A DNA stretch of 34,341 bases from Candidatus Rokuibacteriota bacterium (GTDB lineage: Bacteria > Methylomirabilota > Methylomirabilia > Rokubacteriales > CSP1-6). Of this stretch, positions 1 through 8,227 are shown one piece after another. The notes beneath the pieces were generated by a model. The model did no database searches. It saw nothing but the letters and a program-made list of their open reading frames with translations, and was not told where the DNA came from. Made by a program: the position numbers and the translations under genes. The stretch is taken from assembly GCA_003221455.1 (NCBI GenBank), contig QHRX01000077.1, positions 1 to 34,341 of the forward strand, in the 5' to 3' direction. Positions within the stretch are counted from its first letter, which is position 1. The number at the start of each line of letters is the position of its first letter.

Positions 1-24
1 AACGGTGTTCGGGATGTAGCGCAC
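1..24 (-). CDS. gcvPA: Glycine dehydrogenase (decarboxylating) subunit 1, first 8 codons
   Basis: Only the amino terminus is present; the gene runs off the left edge. Reading leftwards from a GTG at 24-22 the codons give MRYIPNTV. MRYIPNT is the usual beginning of the alpha subunit of the two-subunit glycine decarboxylase (P-protein), which decarboxylates glycine and passes the aminomethyl group to GcvH. The start lies two bases after the gcvH stop, so it is the third gene of a gcvT-gcvH-gcvPA operon. The call rests on eight codons plus context. A full-length GcvP usually has a different amino terminus, so the split form is the better guess. Confidence 0.6.
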
Positions 25-26
25 TG

Positions 27-419
27 CTAGTGCCCGCCGCCCGCGAGGAACGCCTCGTACTGCTCCGCCGTCAGCAGCGTGTCGAGCTGCGCTGGCTGGC
101 TCGGCGTGATGACGATCATCCAGCCCTTCCCGTAGGGATCCTGATTCACGAGCTCGGGCGCCTGCCGCAATGTGTCGTTGACCTCGGCGACGGTGCCGTC
201 GAGGGGCGCGAAGAGGTCGGAGACCGCCTTGACCGACTCCACCACGCCGAAGCCCTGCATGCGCGTCACCTTCGCGCCCGTCTTGGGCAGTTCCACGAAC
301 ACGATGTCGCCGAGCTGCTCCTGGGCGTAGGCCGTGATGCCGACCCGGACCCGCCCGCCCTCGGCCTTCGCCCACTCGTGCTCCCGCGTATACCTCAGCT
401 CGGCCGGCACGTTCGCCAT
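27..419 (-). CDS. gcvH: Glycine cleavage system H protein
   Basis: This 130-residue protein is the lipoyl carrier of the glycine cleavage system and shuttles the aminomethyl group between P, T and L proteins in the cytoplasm. The family's usual length is about 125-130 residues. The typical opening (RYTREHEWAK) is present, and the lipoylation site is Lys64 in the motif ESVKAVSD, followed by the conserved PLDGTV turn. The ATG at 419 is preceded by GGAG eight bases upstream. A longer in-frame reading exists to the left of this start, but it merely crosses gcvT in another frame. The gene sits 11 bases after gcvT and 2 bases before gcvPA, so the three are probably co-transcribed. Confidence 0.97.
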   Translation of the reverse strand: MANVPAELRYTREHEWAKAEGGRVRVGITAYAQEQLGDIVFVELPKTGAKVTRMQGFGVVESVKAVSDLFAPLDGTVAEVNDTLRQAPELVNQDPYGKGWMIVITPSQPAQLDTLLTAEQYEAFLAGGGH

Positions 420-430
420 CGCGTCTCCGT

Positions 431-1537
431 TCAGCTCTTCTTGACGTGTGGGGGATGAAACGGCGTCTTCACGACCCGGGCCGCCTGCGGCACGCCACGC
501 ACCTCGATCGCGAGTTCCGAACCCACGTCGGCGAGCGCCGTCTCGACATACCCGATCCCGATGTACTTGTCGACCGAGGGTCCGTAAGAGCCCGAGGTGA
601 CCACGCCGACCTGGCGCCCGTTCGCCACGATCCGGTAGCCGTGGCGCGGCACGGCCCGGTCGACCATCTCGAAGCCGACCAGCCGGCGCGGGACTCCGGC
701 CGCCCGGACCTTCTCGATCGCATCGCGTCCGATGAAGTCGCCCTTGGGGGGCTTGACGACCCAGCCGAGGCCGGCCTCGAGCGGGTTCGTGGTCAGGTCG
801 ATGTCGTTGCCGTAGAGGACGTAGCGCATCTCGAGCCGCAGCGTGTCGCGGGCGCCGAGGCCGACGGGGGCGACGCCGGCCACCCGGCCGCGGTCGAGGA
901 GCTCCCGCCAGAGGCGCTCGGCCTCCCCCGCCGCGACGTAGAGCTCGAACCCATCCTCGCCGGTGTACCCGGTGCGGGAGAGGAGCGCCCGGGCGCCGGC
1001 GACCGCGCCGGCCGCGAAGTGGTAGTAGCGGAGGCTCTTCACGTCGGCGTCGGCGAGCTCTGCCACGAGCGCCTCCGCCCGCGGCCCCTGCACGGCGAGC
1101 AGCGCGGTCTCGTTCGAGATGTTGCGCCAGCGGGCGCCGGACTCGCCGTGTCCGGTCACCCACCTCCAGTCCGTGTCGATGTTCGACGCGTTCACGGTCA
1201 GCATGAACCGGTCGCCGGCGAGCCGGTGAACGGTGAGGTCGTCGACGATGCCACCCGCGGGATCGCAGAGGAGGGAGTACTGGACCTGTCCGACCTCGAG
1301 GGCGGCGACATCGTTCGTGGTCAGCGTCTGGAGCGTCGCGACCGCCCCGGCGCCCGTGACCTCGAACTCGCCCATGTGGCTCACGTCGAAGAGACCGACG
1401 GCCCGGCGCACGGTGCGATGCTCCTCGAGGATGCCCGCGTACTGCACGGGCATCTCCCAGCCGCCGAAGGGCACCATCCGGGCGCCGGCGGCGACGTGCG
1501 CGGCGTAGAGCGGCGTGCGCCTGAGCGGTTCGCTCAC
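431..1537 (-). CDS. gcvT: Glycine cleavage system aminomethyltransferase (T protein)
   Basis: This 368-residue T protein transfers the methylene carbon from aminomethyl-GcvH to tetrahydrofolate and releases ammonia. The opening RTPLYAAHVAAGARMVPFGGW, the FDVSHMG motif near residue 50, the catalytic aspartate in GIVDDL (about 99-100) and GLGARDTLRLE near residue 225 are all family hallmarks, and the length is normal. The start is GTG at 1537; the protein begins six residues before the conserved TPLY motif, as in homologues. No Shine-Dalgarno sequence is visible. A possible -10 box (TAAGAT) ends only nine bases upstream, so the message may have almost no leader. It is the first gene of the gcv operon and diverges from the peptide-binding protein gene. 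Confidence 0.96.
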   Translation of the reverse strand: MSEPLRRTPLYAAHVAAGARMVPFGGWEMPVQYAGILEEHRTVRRAVGLFDVSHMGEFEVTGAGAVATLQTLTTNDVAALEVGQVQYSLLCDPAGGIVDDLTVHRLAGDRFMLTVNASNIDTDWRWVTGHGESGARWRNISNETALLAVQGPRAEALVAELADADVKSLRYYHFAAGAVAGARALLSRTGYTGEDGFELYVAAGEAERLWRELLDRGRVAGVAPVGLGARDTLRLEMRYVLYGNDIDLTTNPLEAGLGWVVKPPKGDFIGRDAIEKVRAAGVPRRLVGFEMVDRAVPRHGYRIVANGRQVGVVTSGSYGPSVDKYIGIGYVETALADVGSELAIEVRGVPQAARVVKTPFHPPHVKKS

Positions 1538-1546
1538 AACTCGGTC

Positions 1547-1552
1547 ATCTTA
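1547..1552 (-). promoter_or_regulatory. Candidate -10 box for gcvT
   Basis: On the minus strand TAAGAT ends nine bases before the GTG of gcvT and has the TAnnnT pattern. No good -35 box is visible at the usual distance. It is reported because the same close spacing recurs at other starts in the window. Confidence 0.3.
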
Positions 1553-1665
1553 CAACGAAACGTCTCACCTCGCTTCCTGGCGGCCGTCTTGTCGCGTCGG
1601 GCCGCGCCCCGCAGCCGCCGCCTCGACGGCTCGCCACGACTCGATGGCACCACGACTCGATGGCC

Positions 1666-1694
1666 TTGACCGCTATTGGTGGCGGGGCTACGCT
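1666..1694 (+). promoter_or_regulatory. Sigma-70-like promoter for the peptide-binding protein
   Basis: TTGACC (1666-1671) and TACGCT (1689-1694) are separated by 17 bases. The predicted transcript starts near 1701, leaving a leader of about 33 bases that contains the strong ribosome site GAGGAGGA (1718-1725) before the ATG at 1734. Confidence 0.45.
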
Positions 1695-1733
1695 CACGCT
1701 GCTGCGTGCGCCGGCCCGAGGAGGACGACCTGC

Positions 1734-3362
1734 ATGAAGCGACGCGACCTGCTCAAGCTCGGCGGCGCGGCGGTGGCCGCCGCCTCCGGAGCCGTCCTCG
1801 ACCTCGGTCCGCAGCCGGCGGCCGCGGACACGCCGAAGCGCGGGGGCGTCTTTCGGCTGCGCGGCGAGGATCCGCTCGGCTTCGACCCGCAGCTGAGCCC
1901 CTCCTACAGGACCATGACGAATCTCTCCTTCACCCACAGCCGGCTCGTGAAGGTGAAGGCGGGACCGTCGGTCAGGCCAGGCACCCTTCCTCTCGAGCCG
2001 GACGTCGCCGAGTCCTGGTCCCGGCCCGACGACGTCACCTACGTCTTCAAGCTCCGCCGAGGGGTCCGCTGGCATCCGAAGCCTCCCGTCAACGGGCGCG
2101 AGCTGACCGCCGACGATGTCAAGTTCACGTACGAGCGGTTTCTCTCCGTGCCGGGCAATCCGAACCGGCAGACCTTCGATCAGATCGCGAAGATCGAGGC
2201 GCTCGATCCGCACACCGTCAGGTTCAGTCTCAAGGAGCCGTTCGCCTGGTTCCTCGACGCGCTGGCGTCGACCTCGGCCTGGCTCATCCCGCGCGAAGCG
2301 GTGGAGCAATTCGGAGATCTCAAGCGGGCCGAGGCCTGTATCGGGACCGGCCCGTGGATGCTCGAACGCTACGAGCCCAACGTCCGCCTCGCCTTCGTCC
2401 GGCACCCTCACTACTTCGCCACGGACCTCCCGTACGCCGACGGTGTCGAGGTGACGATCGACAACGACCCGGCCTCCCGCTTCGCGAACTGGCTCGCCGG
2501 CCGCTACGACTTCGCCCCCGAGTACGACATGATCGTGCGCCGGCTCGATCTGGACCTCGCCCGGCGGCGGAAGTCCGGGCTCCAGACGGCGGAACTCACG
2601 GTGGCGCTGGGCGGGCTCAGCTGGATGCGGCTTGACCGACCGCCGTTCCACGACATCCGCGTCCGCCGGGCGATGGCGCTCGCGAGCAACTGGAAGGAAG
2701 TGCTCGAGAGCAACGCATGGTCCCAGGGCCACGGCGTCCCGAACCCGGCGGTTCCCGCCGCCTTCAAGGAGTGGTCGATCCCGATCGACGAGCTCCCTCC
2801 CGAGGGCCGGCGGCTGTACGAGCAGAACCTGCCCGAGGCCAGGCGCCTGCTCGCGGAGGCCGGGTACGGGGGCGGCTTCAAGACCTCACTCGAGACCACG
2901 CCCGGGTACGGCCCCGACTGGATCGACGCGGTCCAGATCGGCCTCCGCCAGCTCAAGGCGGTCGGGATCGAGACCGAGCTGAAGCTCAAGGAGTACGGCG
3001 CGTACGTCGCCAGCACGGTCCTCGGGAAGTTCGAGCGGATGGCCGCCGGGCTCTTCGGGGCGTGGACCGATCCCGACAGCTACCTGGCTCGCTACTACTT
3101 GCCCGGCCAGCCCACCAACGCCGGCGGGGTGAACGACCCCCGGCTCACCGACATGATCCGGCTCGAGCGCCGGACCTTCGACGTCGGCAAACGGCGGGCG
3201 ATCCTGTACGACATCCAGCGTTACCTCTCCCAACAGGTCTATTACCTGTACGGCCCCTCGTCGGTCGCGGTCGCGGCCTGGGAGGGGCACGTCAGGAACT
3301 TCGCGCCGAATTTCGGCCACGACTACGGCGGGCGGCTCGTGGCCGCCTGGCTCGACCGCTGA
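1734..3362 (+). CDS. ABC transporter substrate-binding protein, family 5 (peptide/nickel type)
   Basis: This 542-residue exported protein belongs to the DppA/OppA-like SBP_bac_5 family, which binds peptides, nickel or related solutes in the periplasm and delivers them to a Dpp/Opp-type permease. It opens with a twin-arginine signal (MKRRDLLKLGG, then an alanine-rich stretch to about residue 31). The mature part shows the family pattern: GFDPQLS, a VTYVFKLRRGVRWHP segment, and LTADDVKFTYER. The chosen ATG has GAGGAGGA eight to nine bases upstream. Longer readings in the same frame lack a ribosome site and would bury the signal. No permease or ATPase lies beside it; the nearest matching ATPases are dppD/dppF at 19-21 kb. 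The ligand cannot be read from the sequence. Confidence 0.9.
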   Translation: MKRRDLLKLGGAAVAAASGAVLDLGPQPAAADTPKRGGVFRLRGEDPLGFDPQLSPSYRTMTNLSFTHSRLVKVKAGPSVRPGTLPLEPDVAESWSRPDDVTYVFKLRRGVRWHPKPPVNGRELTADDVKFTYERFLSVPGNPNRQTFDQIAKIEALDPHTVRFSLKEPFAWFLDALASTSAWLIPREAVEQFGDLKRAEACIGTGPWMLERYEPNVRLAFVRHPHYFATDLPYADGVEVTIDNDPASRFANWLAGRYDFAPEYDMIVRRLDLDLARRRKSGLQTAELTVALGGLSWMRLDRPPFHDIRVRRAMALASNWKEVLESNAWSQGHGVPNPAVPAAFKEWSIPIDELPPEGRRLYEQNLPEARRLLAEAGYGGGFKTSLETTPGYGPDWIDAVQIGLRQLKAVGIETELKLKEYGAYVASTVLGKFERMAAGLFGAWTDPDSYLARYYLPGQPTNAGGVNDPRLTDMIRLERRTFDVGKRRAILYDIQRYLSQQVYYLYGPSSVAVAAWEGHVRNFAPNFGHDYGGRLVAAWLDR

Positions 3363-3544
3363 AGCGGTCAGCCGGGTCTCGCCGGGAGAGGGCCGAGCGA
3401 CGACCAGGCGGCGGCAGGACGGGCGGGCGGGTCGTCGGCCCGACAGGGAGGACCGGGCTCTTCCGGCCGGCCGGACCCACTCCCCCTGACCGCCCTCGTC
3501 CTGGTCCCGATTCGCCCGGGCCCCGCGCGTTGCACGGGGTCTGA

Positions 3545-4429
3545 CTAGACCAGGTTCAGCAGCCGGGCCGGATTGTCGACGATCATCGTCCGGATCTCGT
3601 CGGGCCCGATCCCCTGCTCGAGGAGCATCTGCACGAACATCCGCAGGCCCTCGGGCGGCATCGGGTGGTGGAGCTGGCCGAAGTCGGTCGCGAGAACGCA
3701 GTGCTGGGGGCCGATCTCGCGGATCGACTTCGTCATCTGTTCGAGGCTCAGGCTCTGCCAGGCGGGCATCATCACGATGATGTCCTTCTCGAGCACGGCG
3801 CCCTCGGCCGCCAGCGCCTTCTGGTCTTCGACCGTCAGCCCCGTGAGGGTGAGGTCCGGATGGGTGACGAGGATCCGCGTCACCCCCGCCCGGCGCGCCT
3901 CGCGGACGAGCGCCATGATCTCCCGCGGCGAGAGGTGGCCGGTCGAGAGGCAGATGCCGGCGTCCGCGATCAGGTCGAGGATTTCCCGCGCCGCCGGCAC
4001 GACCACACCCGCCGCGTCGAGGACGCCGATCCCGCGGGCCGGGGTCCGCGTCTCCGTCCGACCCTTCATCGCCTTGCCGAAGTGGCTTCCGCCGAAGTGG
4101 TCGATGTGGTGCTGCGCCGAGAGCGTCGGCATCCAGACCATCCGGGCGCCGAGCTTGATGGAGTTATCGACCGCGGCCGGGTTGAGCCCACCCGTGTGGT
4201 GGTTCAGGACGATGCCGCCGTAGGCCTCGATGCCGGACACCTGGCGGCGGACCAGCGCGGCCCGGCCGGTCGTGTCCTGCTCGTGAGCCTTCAGGAGGAC
4301 ACCTCGCATGCCCCGCGCCCGCGCCTCCGCCGCCAGCCCGACGTCGTCCGTGACCCGCTCGAAGAGGCTCGGCGCGGCGTGCTGGTGCAGATCGATGGCG
4401 CCCTGAAGCAGCTCGTCACAGAGCCGCAC
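3545..4429 (-). CDS. DUF6282 family protein, probable metal-dependent hydrolase
   Basis: This protein of 294 residues resembles the DUF6282 group, which looks like a PHP/amidohydrolase-type TIM barrel. Early HxH (DLHQH), LKAHEQ, LNHHTGG, STGHLSP and VTHPD motifs provide several histidines and an aspartate that could bind metal, and the end DNPARLLNL is amidohydrolase-like. The reaction is unknown. I chose the GTG at 4429 because it lies 14 bases after the upstream lipoprotein stop and just before the conserved DELLQGAIDLH segment. A TTG at 4480 would overlap that gene and add 17 unconserved residues. It is the last gene of the pyroglutamate-type operon, which suggests a hydrolytic step on a related compound. 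This is inference. Confidence 0.75.
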   Translation of the reverse strand: MRLCDELLQGAIDLHQHAAPSLFERVTDDVGLAAEARARGMRGVLLKAHEQDTTGRAALVRRQVSGIEAYGGIVLNHHTGGLNPAAVDNSIKLGARMVWMPTLSAQHHIDHFGGSHFGKAMKGRTETRTPARGIGVLDAAGVVVPAAREILDLIADAGICLSTGHLSPREIMALVREARRAGVTRILVTHPDLTLTGLTVEDQKALAAEGAVLEKDIIVMMPAWQSLSLEQMTKSIREIGPQHCVLATDFGQLHHPMPPEGLRMFVQMLLEQGIGPDEIRTMIVDNPARLLNLV

Positions 4430-4443
4430 GGTCGCCGCCCCGC

Positions 4444-4890
4444 TCAGCGGGAGACCGAGTAGCCGCGACCGCCCATGCAAGCCGCGAAGGCCTTGTCGTA
4501 GCCCTGCCTCGAAGCCTCGTACTGGTGGGTGCCGCCGATCACGCCGCCGCCGACCCCGCCCGCCACCGCGCCGACCGCCGCGCCCGTGCCCGCGTTACCG
4601 GTGATGGCTCCGATCGCGGCGCCGGCCGCCGCGCCTCCGAGGGCGCCGATCGCCGCGCCGATTCCGGCGCCGGCCGCCGCGCTCTGGCCGGGGTTGTAGC
4701 CAGTCTGCTGCTGGGCCCATGCCGCGCACTGCTGGGTGTCACGGGCCTGCTGGTCGGGCGACTGACCCTTGGCCGGATAGACGCCGACCTCCGCTTGGGT
4801 TGGCGGCCCGGCCGGGCCGGTCGCGCATCCCGCCACGACCAGCGCGAGGGCCGCCAGCCATCCCGGTCTCGTCGCGAGGATCCTCTTCAT
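4444..4890 (-). CDS. Glycine-zipper lipoprotein
   Basis: This 148-residue protein carries a lipoprotein signal: MKRILATRPGW, a hydrophobic stretch, and a lipobox ending in Cys22 (VVAGC). The middle (roughly residues 70-125) is an alternation of Gly and Ala in GAAIGA-like repeats, typical of glycine-zipper domains that insert into or stabilise outer membranes. The end carries a short Cys-containing segment (AFAACMGGRGYSV). The ATG at 4890 has GGAGG upstream and overlaps the stop of the preceding lipoprotein gene by four bases. A function cannot be assigned beyond envelope association. The DTQQCAAWA segment and the AACMxxRGY ending resemble sequences in the neighbouring lipoprotein (SRTCAWA, AQCMRARGY), so the two may share an ancestor. 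Confidence 0.85.
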   Translation of the reverse strand: MKRILATRPGWLAALALVVAGCATGPAGPPTQAEVGVYPAKGQSPDQQARDTQQCAAWAQQQTGYNPGQSAAAGAGIGAAIGALGGAAAGAAIGAITGNAGTGAAVGAVAGGVGGGVIGGTHQYEASRQGYDKAFAACMGGRGYSVSR

Positions 4891-5303
4891 CTGGTTTTGT
4901 CCTCCGCCGCGCGGCTCGCGACCTCGTAGCCACGCGCCCGCATGCACTGCGCGTAGACGTCCTCGAACCTCCGCCGCCCGCCCTGCCCGAGGTGGGACGG
5001 GCTCGGCGAGGCCGGCCCGACCGCCTCCGGCGTCGCCACGGGGGCGGGCGCCACCAGCGAGCGCGCCCGGACGGGCCCCCAGGTGAAGGCCCCCATGATC
5101 GCGTTCTCCTCGGGCGAGAGGTCCGCCCAGTAGCCGGAGGCGTCCTCGGCAGCCCACGCGCACGTGCGCGAGTCCCACGCGAGTTCCTGGGCCCCCTGGC
5201 GGGAGAGCGGGCGCATCGACGGGAGCGGCGCCGCCGCGCACCCGGCGGCGAGGGCCGCCGCCCCCGCGAGCGCGAGCGCCCGGCGCGCCGAGCCGCGCGT
5301 CAT
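4887..5303 (-). CDS. Small hypothetical lipoprotein
   Basis: This 138-residue lipoprotein is not recognised as a named family. It has a positively charged start (MTRGSARR), an alanine-rich hydrophobic core and a lipobox ending in Cys22 (ALAAGC). The mature protein includes SRTCAWAAEDASGYW near residue 50 and ends with YAQCMRARGYEVASR. It has two cysteines in contexts matching those in the next gene. The ATG at 5303 overlaps the pxpA stop by four bases (ATGA), and its own stop overlaps the next start in the same way. Tight translational coupling to pxpA and to the glycine-zipper lipoprotein is therefore likely. Longer readings start inside pxpA and are unlikely. Confidence 0.75.
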   Translation of the reverse strand: MTRGSARRALALAGAAALAAGCAAAPLPSMRPLSRQGAQELAWDSRTCAWAAEDASGYWADLSPEENAIMGAFTWGPVRARSLVAPAPVATPEAVGPASPSPSHLGQGGRRRFEDVYAQCMRARGYEVASRAAEDKTR

Positions 5304-6076
5304 GACCGCGGCATCCATTCGCGAAGCGGCCTCACCTGGCACCCGGCCTTCTCGAGTGCCTCGCGGACGGCCCGGACGATACTCGGCGCGCCCGGCGTGT
5401 CGCCGTGGCAGCAGATCGTCTGCACCGAGACATCGACGTCCACACCGTCGAGGGTCCGCACCCGGCCCTCGATCGCCAGCCGGACCGCCTGCGCCGCCGC
5501 CGCCCGCGGATCCGTGATCAACGAGCCCGCCACCTTCCGGGAGACGAGCCGCCCGTCGACCTGGTAGGCACGATCGGCGAAGCCCTCGCCGGCCACCCGC
5601 GCGCCCATCTTCCGGCAGCGCGCCTCGAACGTCCCCGAGGCCGCCACCATCAGGATCAGCTTCATCGCGATCGACGCCGCCCCCGCCGCCTCGGCCAGCT
5701 CCTCGTCGGCTTCCATCATGTTGTAGAGGATGCCGTGGGGCTTGACGTGCTGGAGGGCCGCGCCGGCCAGCGTGACCACCTCTCGGAGGGCGCCCGTCTG
5801 GTAGACCATGTAGTCGCGCACTTCCTGCGGGTTCACGTCCATGCGCCGGCGGCCGAAACCCATGAGGTCGGGCAGCCCCGGGTGCGCTCCAATGGCCACG
5901 CCGTGCCGGAGGGCGAGCTCGACCGTCGCCCGCATTACATGCGGGTCGCCGCCGTGGAAGCCGGCGGCGATGTTGGCCGAGGTGATGAAGGGCATGATTT
6001 CGGCGTCCGCGCCGAGCGTCCAGCGCCCGTAGCTCTCGCCCATGTCGCAGTTGAGGTCGATCGGCCGCGCGGTCAT
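5300..6076 (-). CDS. pxpA: 5-oxoprolinase subunit A (LamB/YcsF family)
   Basis: This 258-residue protein is the LamB/YcsF-type subunit that, with PxpB and PxpC, cleaves 5-oxoproline to glutamate using ATP. The family signature is complete: DLNCDMGESYG at the start, SANIAAGFHGGDP, GAHPGLPD, HVKPHGILYN and ICCHGDTPGA near the end. The length is normal (about 245-260). The ATG at 6076 overlaps the stop of the aminotransferase by four bases. In many bacteria pxpA lies next to pxpB and pxpC; here an aminotransferase gene sits between pxpC and pxpA. If pxpC is truly broken, the complex may not work. Confidence 0.95.
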   Translation of the reverse strand: MTARPIDLNCDMGESYGRWTLGADAEIMPFITSANIAAGFHGGDPHVMRATVELALRHGVAIGAHPGLPDLMGFGRRRMDVNPQEVRDYMVYQTGALREVVTLAGAALQHVKPHGILYNMMEADEELAEAAGAASIAMKLILMVAASGTFEARCRKMGARVAGEGFADRAYQVDGRLVSRKVAGSLITDPRAAAAQAVRLAIEGRVRTLDGVDVDVSVQTICCHGDTPGAPSIVRAVREALEKAGCQVRPLREWMPRS

Positions 6077-7357
6077 GCCACCGCCCTCTCGAGCACCCCG
6101 TCGAGCGCCGTGATGAACCGGTCGATCTCGGCCTCCGTCATCGCGAGCGAGCACGCGCCCAGGCCGCGCTGGCTCAACAGAACCCCGTCGTTCAGGAGCC
6201 CCATGAACACCCGGAGCGGCGCCGCCGGGTCGCTCGGCCGGCTCGACCGGTAGTCAACCAGGCGCTTGCCCGTCCAGTGCAGGCAGAAGAGCGACCCGAC
6301 CCCGCTCACCTGCGCCGCGAGCTTCCGCTTCCGGAAGAGCGTCGTCACCCCGGCGCGCAGCCGCTCGCCGAGCAGGTCGAGCCGCGCGTACGCCGCCGGC
6401 CCGAGCTCCGCCAGGGTCGCGAGCCCCGCGGCCATCGTGAGCGGGTTCGCGTTGAACGTCCCGCCGTGGCTGATGCGGGCGCCGCCCGTGCGCGGATCGT
6501 ACGCACTCATGATGTCCGCGCGTCCACCGAACGCCCCCACCGGGAGCCCCCCGCCGATGATCTTTCCGAGCGTCGTCAGATCGGGCCGCACGCCGTAGCG
6601 CTCCTGCGCGCCGCCCGCGGCGACCCGGAACGAGATCACCTCGTCGAAGACCAGCACGATCCCGTGCTGCGCGGTCACCGCGCGCAGCCGCTCGAGAAAG
6701 CCGGCGACGGGCGGGAGGATCCCGCCGATGCCGAGCAACGGGTCGACCAGCACGGCGGCGAGGTGCGCCGCCTCCTTCGCGATGATCTTCTCACACGCCT
6801 CCGCGTCGTTCCAGGGAAGCACGATCACGTGCTTGACGATCTCCCTCGGGATCCCGCTCGAGGCCGGGACCGGCTTCGGCCGCCGTCGGCTCCCGGCCGC
6901 TGACGGGTCCGGCGCCACGCTCACGAGCACCGAGTCGTGGGTACCGTGGTAGGCGCCCTCGAACTTCGCGACCTTGTTACGGCCCGTGAAGGCCCGGGCC
7001 GCGCGGACGGCGTTCAGCGTGGCCTCGGTCCCTGAGTTGGTGAAACGCAGGGTCTCGAGCGAGGGGACACGGCGCACGAGCGCCTCCGCCAGCCGGATCT
7101 CGTGCTCGGTCGGCCCCGGGAACGAGGCGCCGGCCGCGGCCGCTTCCTGGATCGCCTTGACCACGGGCGCCGGCGCGTGGCCGAGGATCAGGCTTGTGTA
7201 GTTGCCGTTGAAGTCGAGCCGCTCGACACCGTCCACGTCCCAGACGCGCGCCCCCTCGCCGCGCGCGGCCGGGCATCACGCGCGCGGCCTCCGCGTAGAG
7301 GGCGCGGGAGCGCGGCGTCCGCGACTGGTAGGCGGCGAGCTCCCGGTCGAGGCTCAT
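6073..7357 (-). pseudogene. Class III aminotransferase (glutamate-1-semialdehyde aminomutase-like), frameshifted near its start
   Basis: The product is a PLP-dependent class III aminotransferase of the HemL-like type. It shows TNSGTEA, YHGTHDSVLV, the VFDEVISFR aspartate motif and the PLP lysine in TLGKIIGGG. The true start is the ATG at 7357: AGGAGG precedes it and it lies four bases after the pxpC stop. The first frame reads MSLDRELAAYQ to ARVMPG and then turns to nonsense near 7265-7275. The family sequence resumes in another frame at GEGARVWDVDG. Relatives have about 15-20 residues between these points, so a deletion with a frameshift is likely. An internal GTG at 7236 would give a shorter protein without a ribosome site. 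This is either a pseudogene or an assembly error. The substrate is unknown. Confidence 0.8.
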
Positions 7358-7361
7358 GGCG

Positions 7362-8227
7362 TCACTCCTCCTGGATCGCCGCGTCGAGCGCCGCCCGCGC
7401 CTCCCGGAGGAGGGCGTGCGCGGCCTCGACGGTGATCTCCTGGAAGCGCAGGCGGGCGCCCGGCCGGAGCTGGCCGACCCGGCCGACGTCGACCGAGCAC
7501 ACCGTCGCGATCTTTGTGTAGCCGCCGGTCGACTGCCGGTCCGCCAGCAGCACGATCGGCTGCCCGTCGCCCACCACCTGGACCCCGCCGAGCGGGATGC
7601 CGTCCGAGACGATGTCGTGGCCGCGCGCGTGGGCGATCCTCGGCCCCAGGAGGCGGGCGCCCATCCGATCCGACTGCGGCAGCATCTCGTACGCTCCTTC
7701 GAGAAACGTGGCGATCCCCGCCGGCGTGAACCGGTCGGCCTGCGGCCCGAGCACGACCCGGACCGTCGTCTCGCCATCGTACCGCGGGATCGACCCGGCG
7801 TGGACGACACGGGCCGGGCTCGGCCGCCCGGCGCCGAGCCGGACCGCGTCGCCCCGTCGCAGGGCGCGCCCATTGTAGCCGCCGAGCTGGCCCCGCAGGT
7901 ACGTCGCGCGCGAGCCGAGCACGAGGGGCAGGTCCAGGCCGCCCGCGAACGCGAGGTAGCCGCGGATGCCACGCCCGGCCAGGCCGAGCGACACGATGTC
8001 TCCGGCGCGGACCGCGACCGTGCGCCAGCGGGGCGCCTCTCGAGCCGCGGGCCGGCGAGCGTGCACTCGAGGCCGGCCGCAGCGTCGGGATTCCCCACCA
8101 GGCGGTTGGCGAGGACGAAGGCGGCCCGATCGATCGGGCCCGACTCGGGGATGCCGTAGCGCAGGTATCCGCGCCGGCCGAGGTCCTGCACGGTCGTCAG
8201 CGGCCCCGGCTCCACGACGCGGATCAT
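7362..8227 (-). pseudogene. pxpC: 5-oxoprolinase subunit C (KipA/AHS2 domain), frameshifted
   Basis: PxpC carries the AHS2 domain and works with PxpB and PxpA to open 5-oxoproline. The ATG at 8227 overlaps the pxpB stop by four bases. The first frame gives the proper beginning (EPGPLTTVQDLGRRGY, then LECTLAGPRLE), about 63 residues, and ends in sense near 8039-8044 at a CTCGAG. The second frame then gives APRWRTVAVRAG, RGYLAFAGGLD, GPQADRF, the SDRMGARL motif and a normal carboxyl end at 7362. Compared with E. coli YbgK about 23 residues, including the conserved TGA segment, are missing at the junction. The rest is intact and shows no other stop, so the damage is recent or an assembly error. 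Confidence 0.85.

Noticed and set aside
3363-3544. Search for a bidirectional terminator between the convergent binding protein and DUF6282 genes
   Set aside because: Several short GC stems occur but none has a T-run on either strand, and there is no gene in this stretch.
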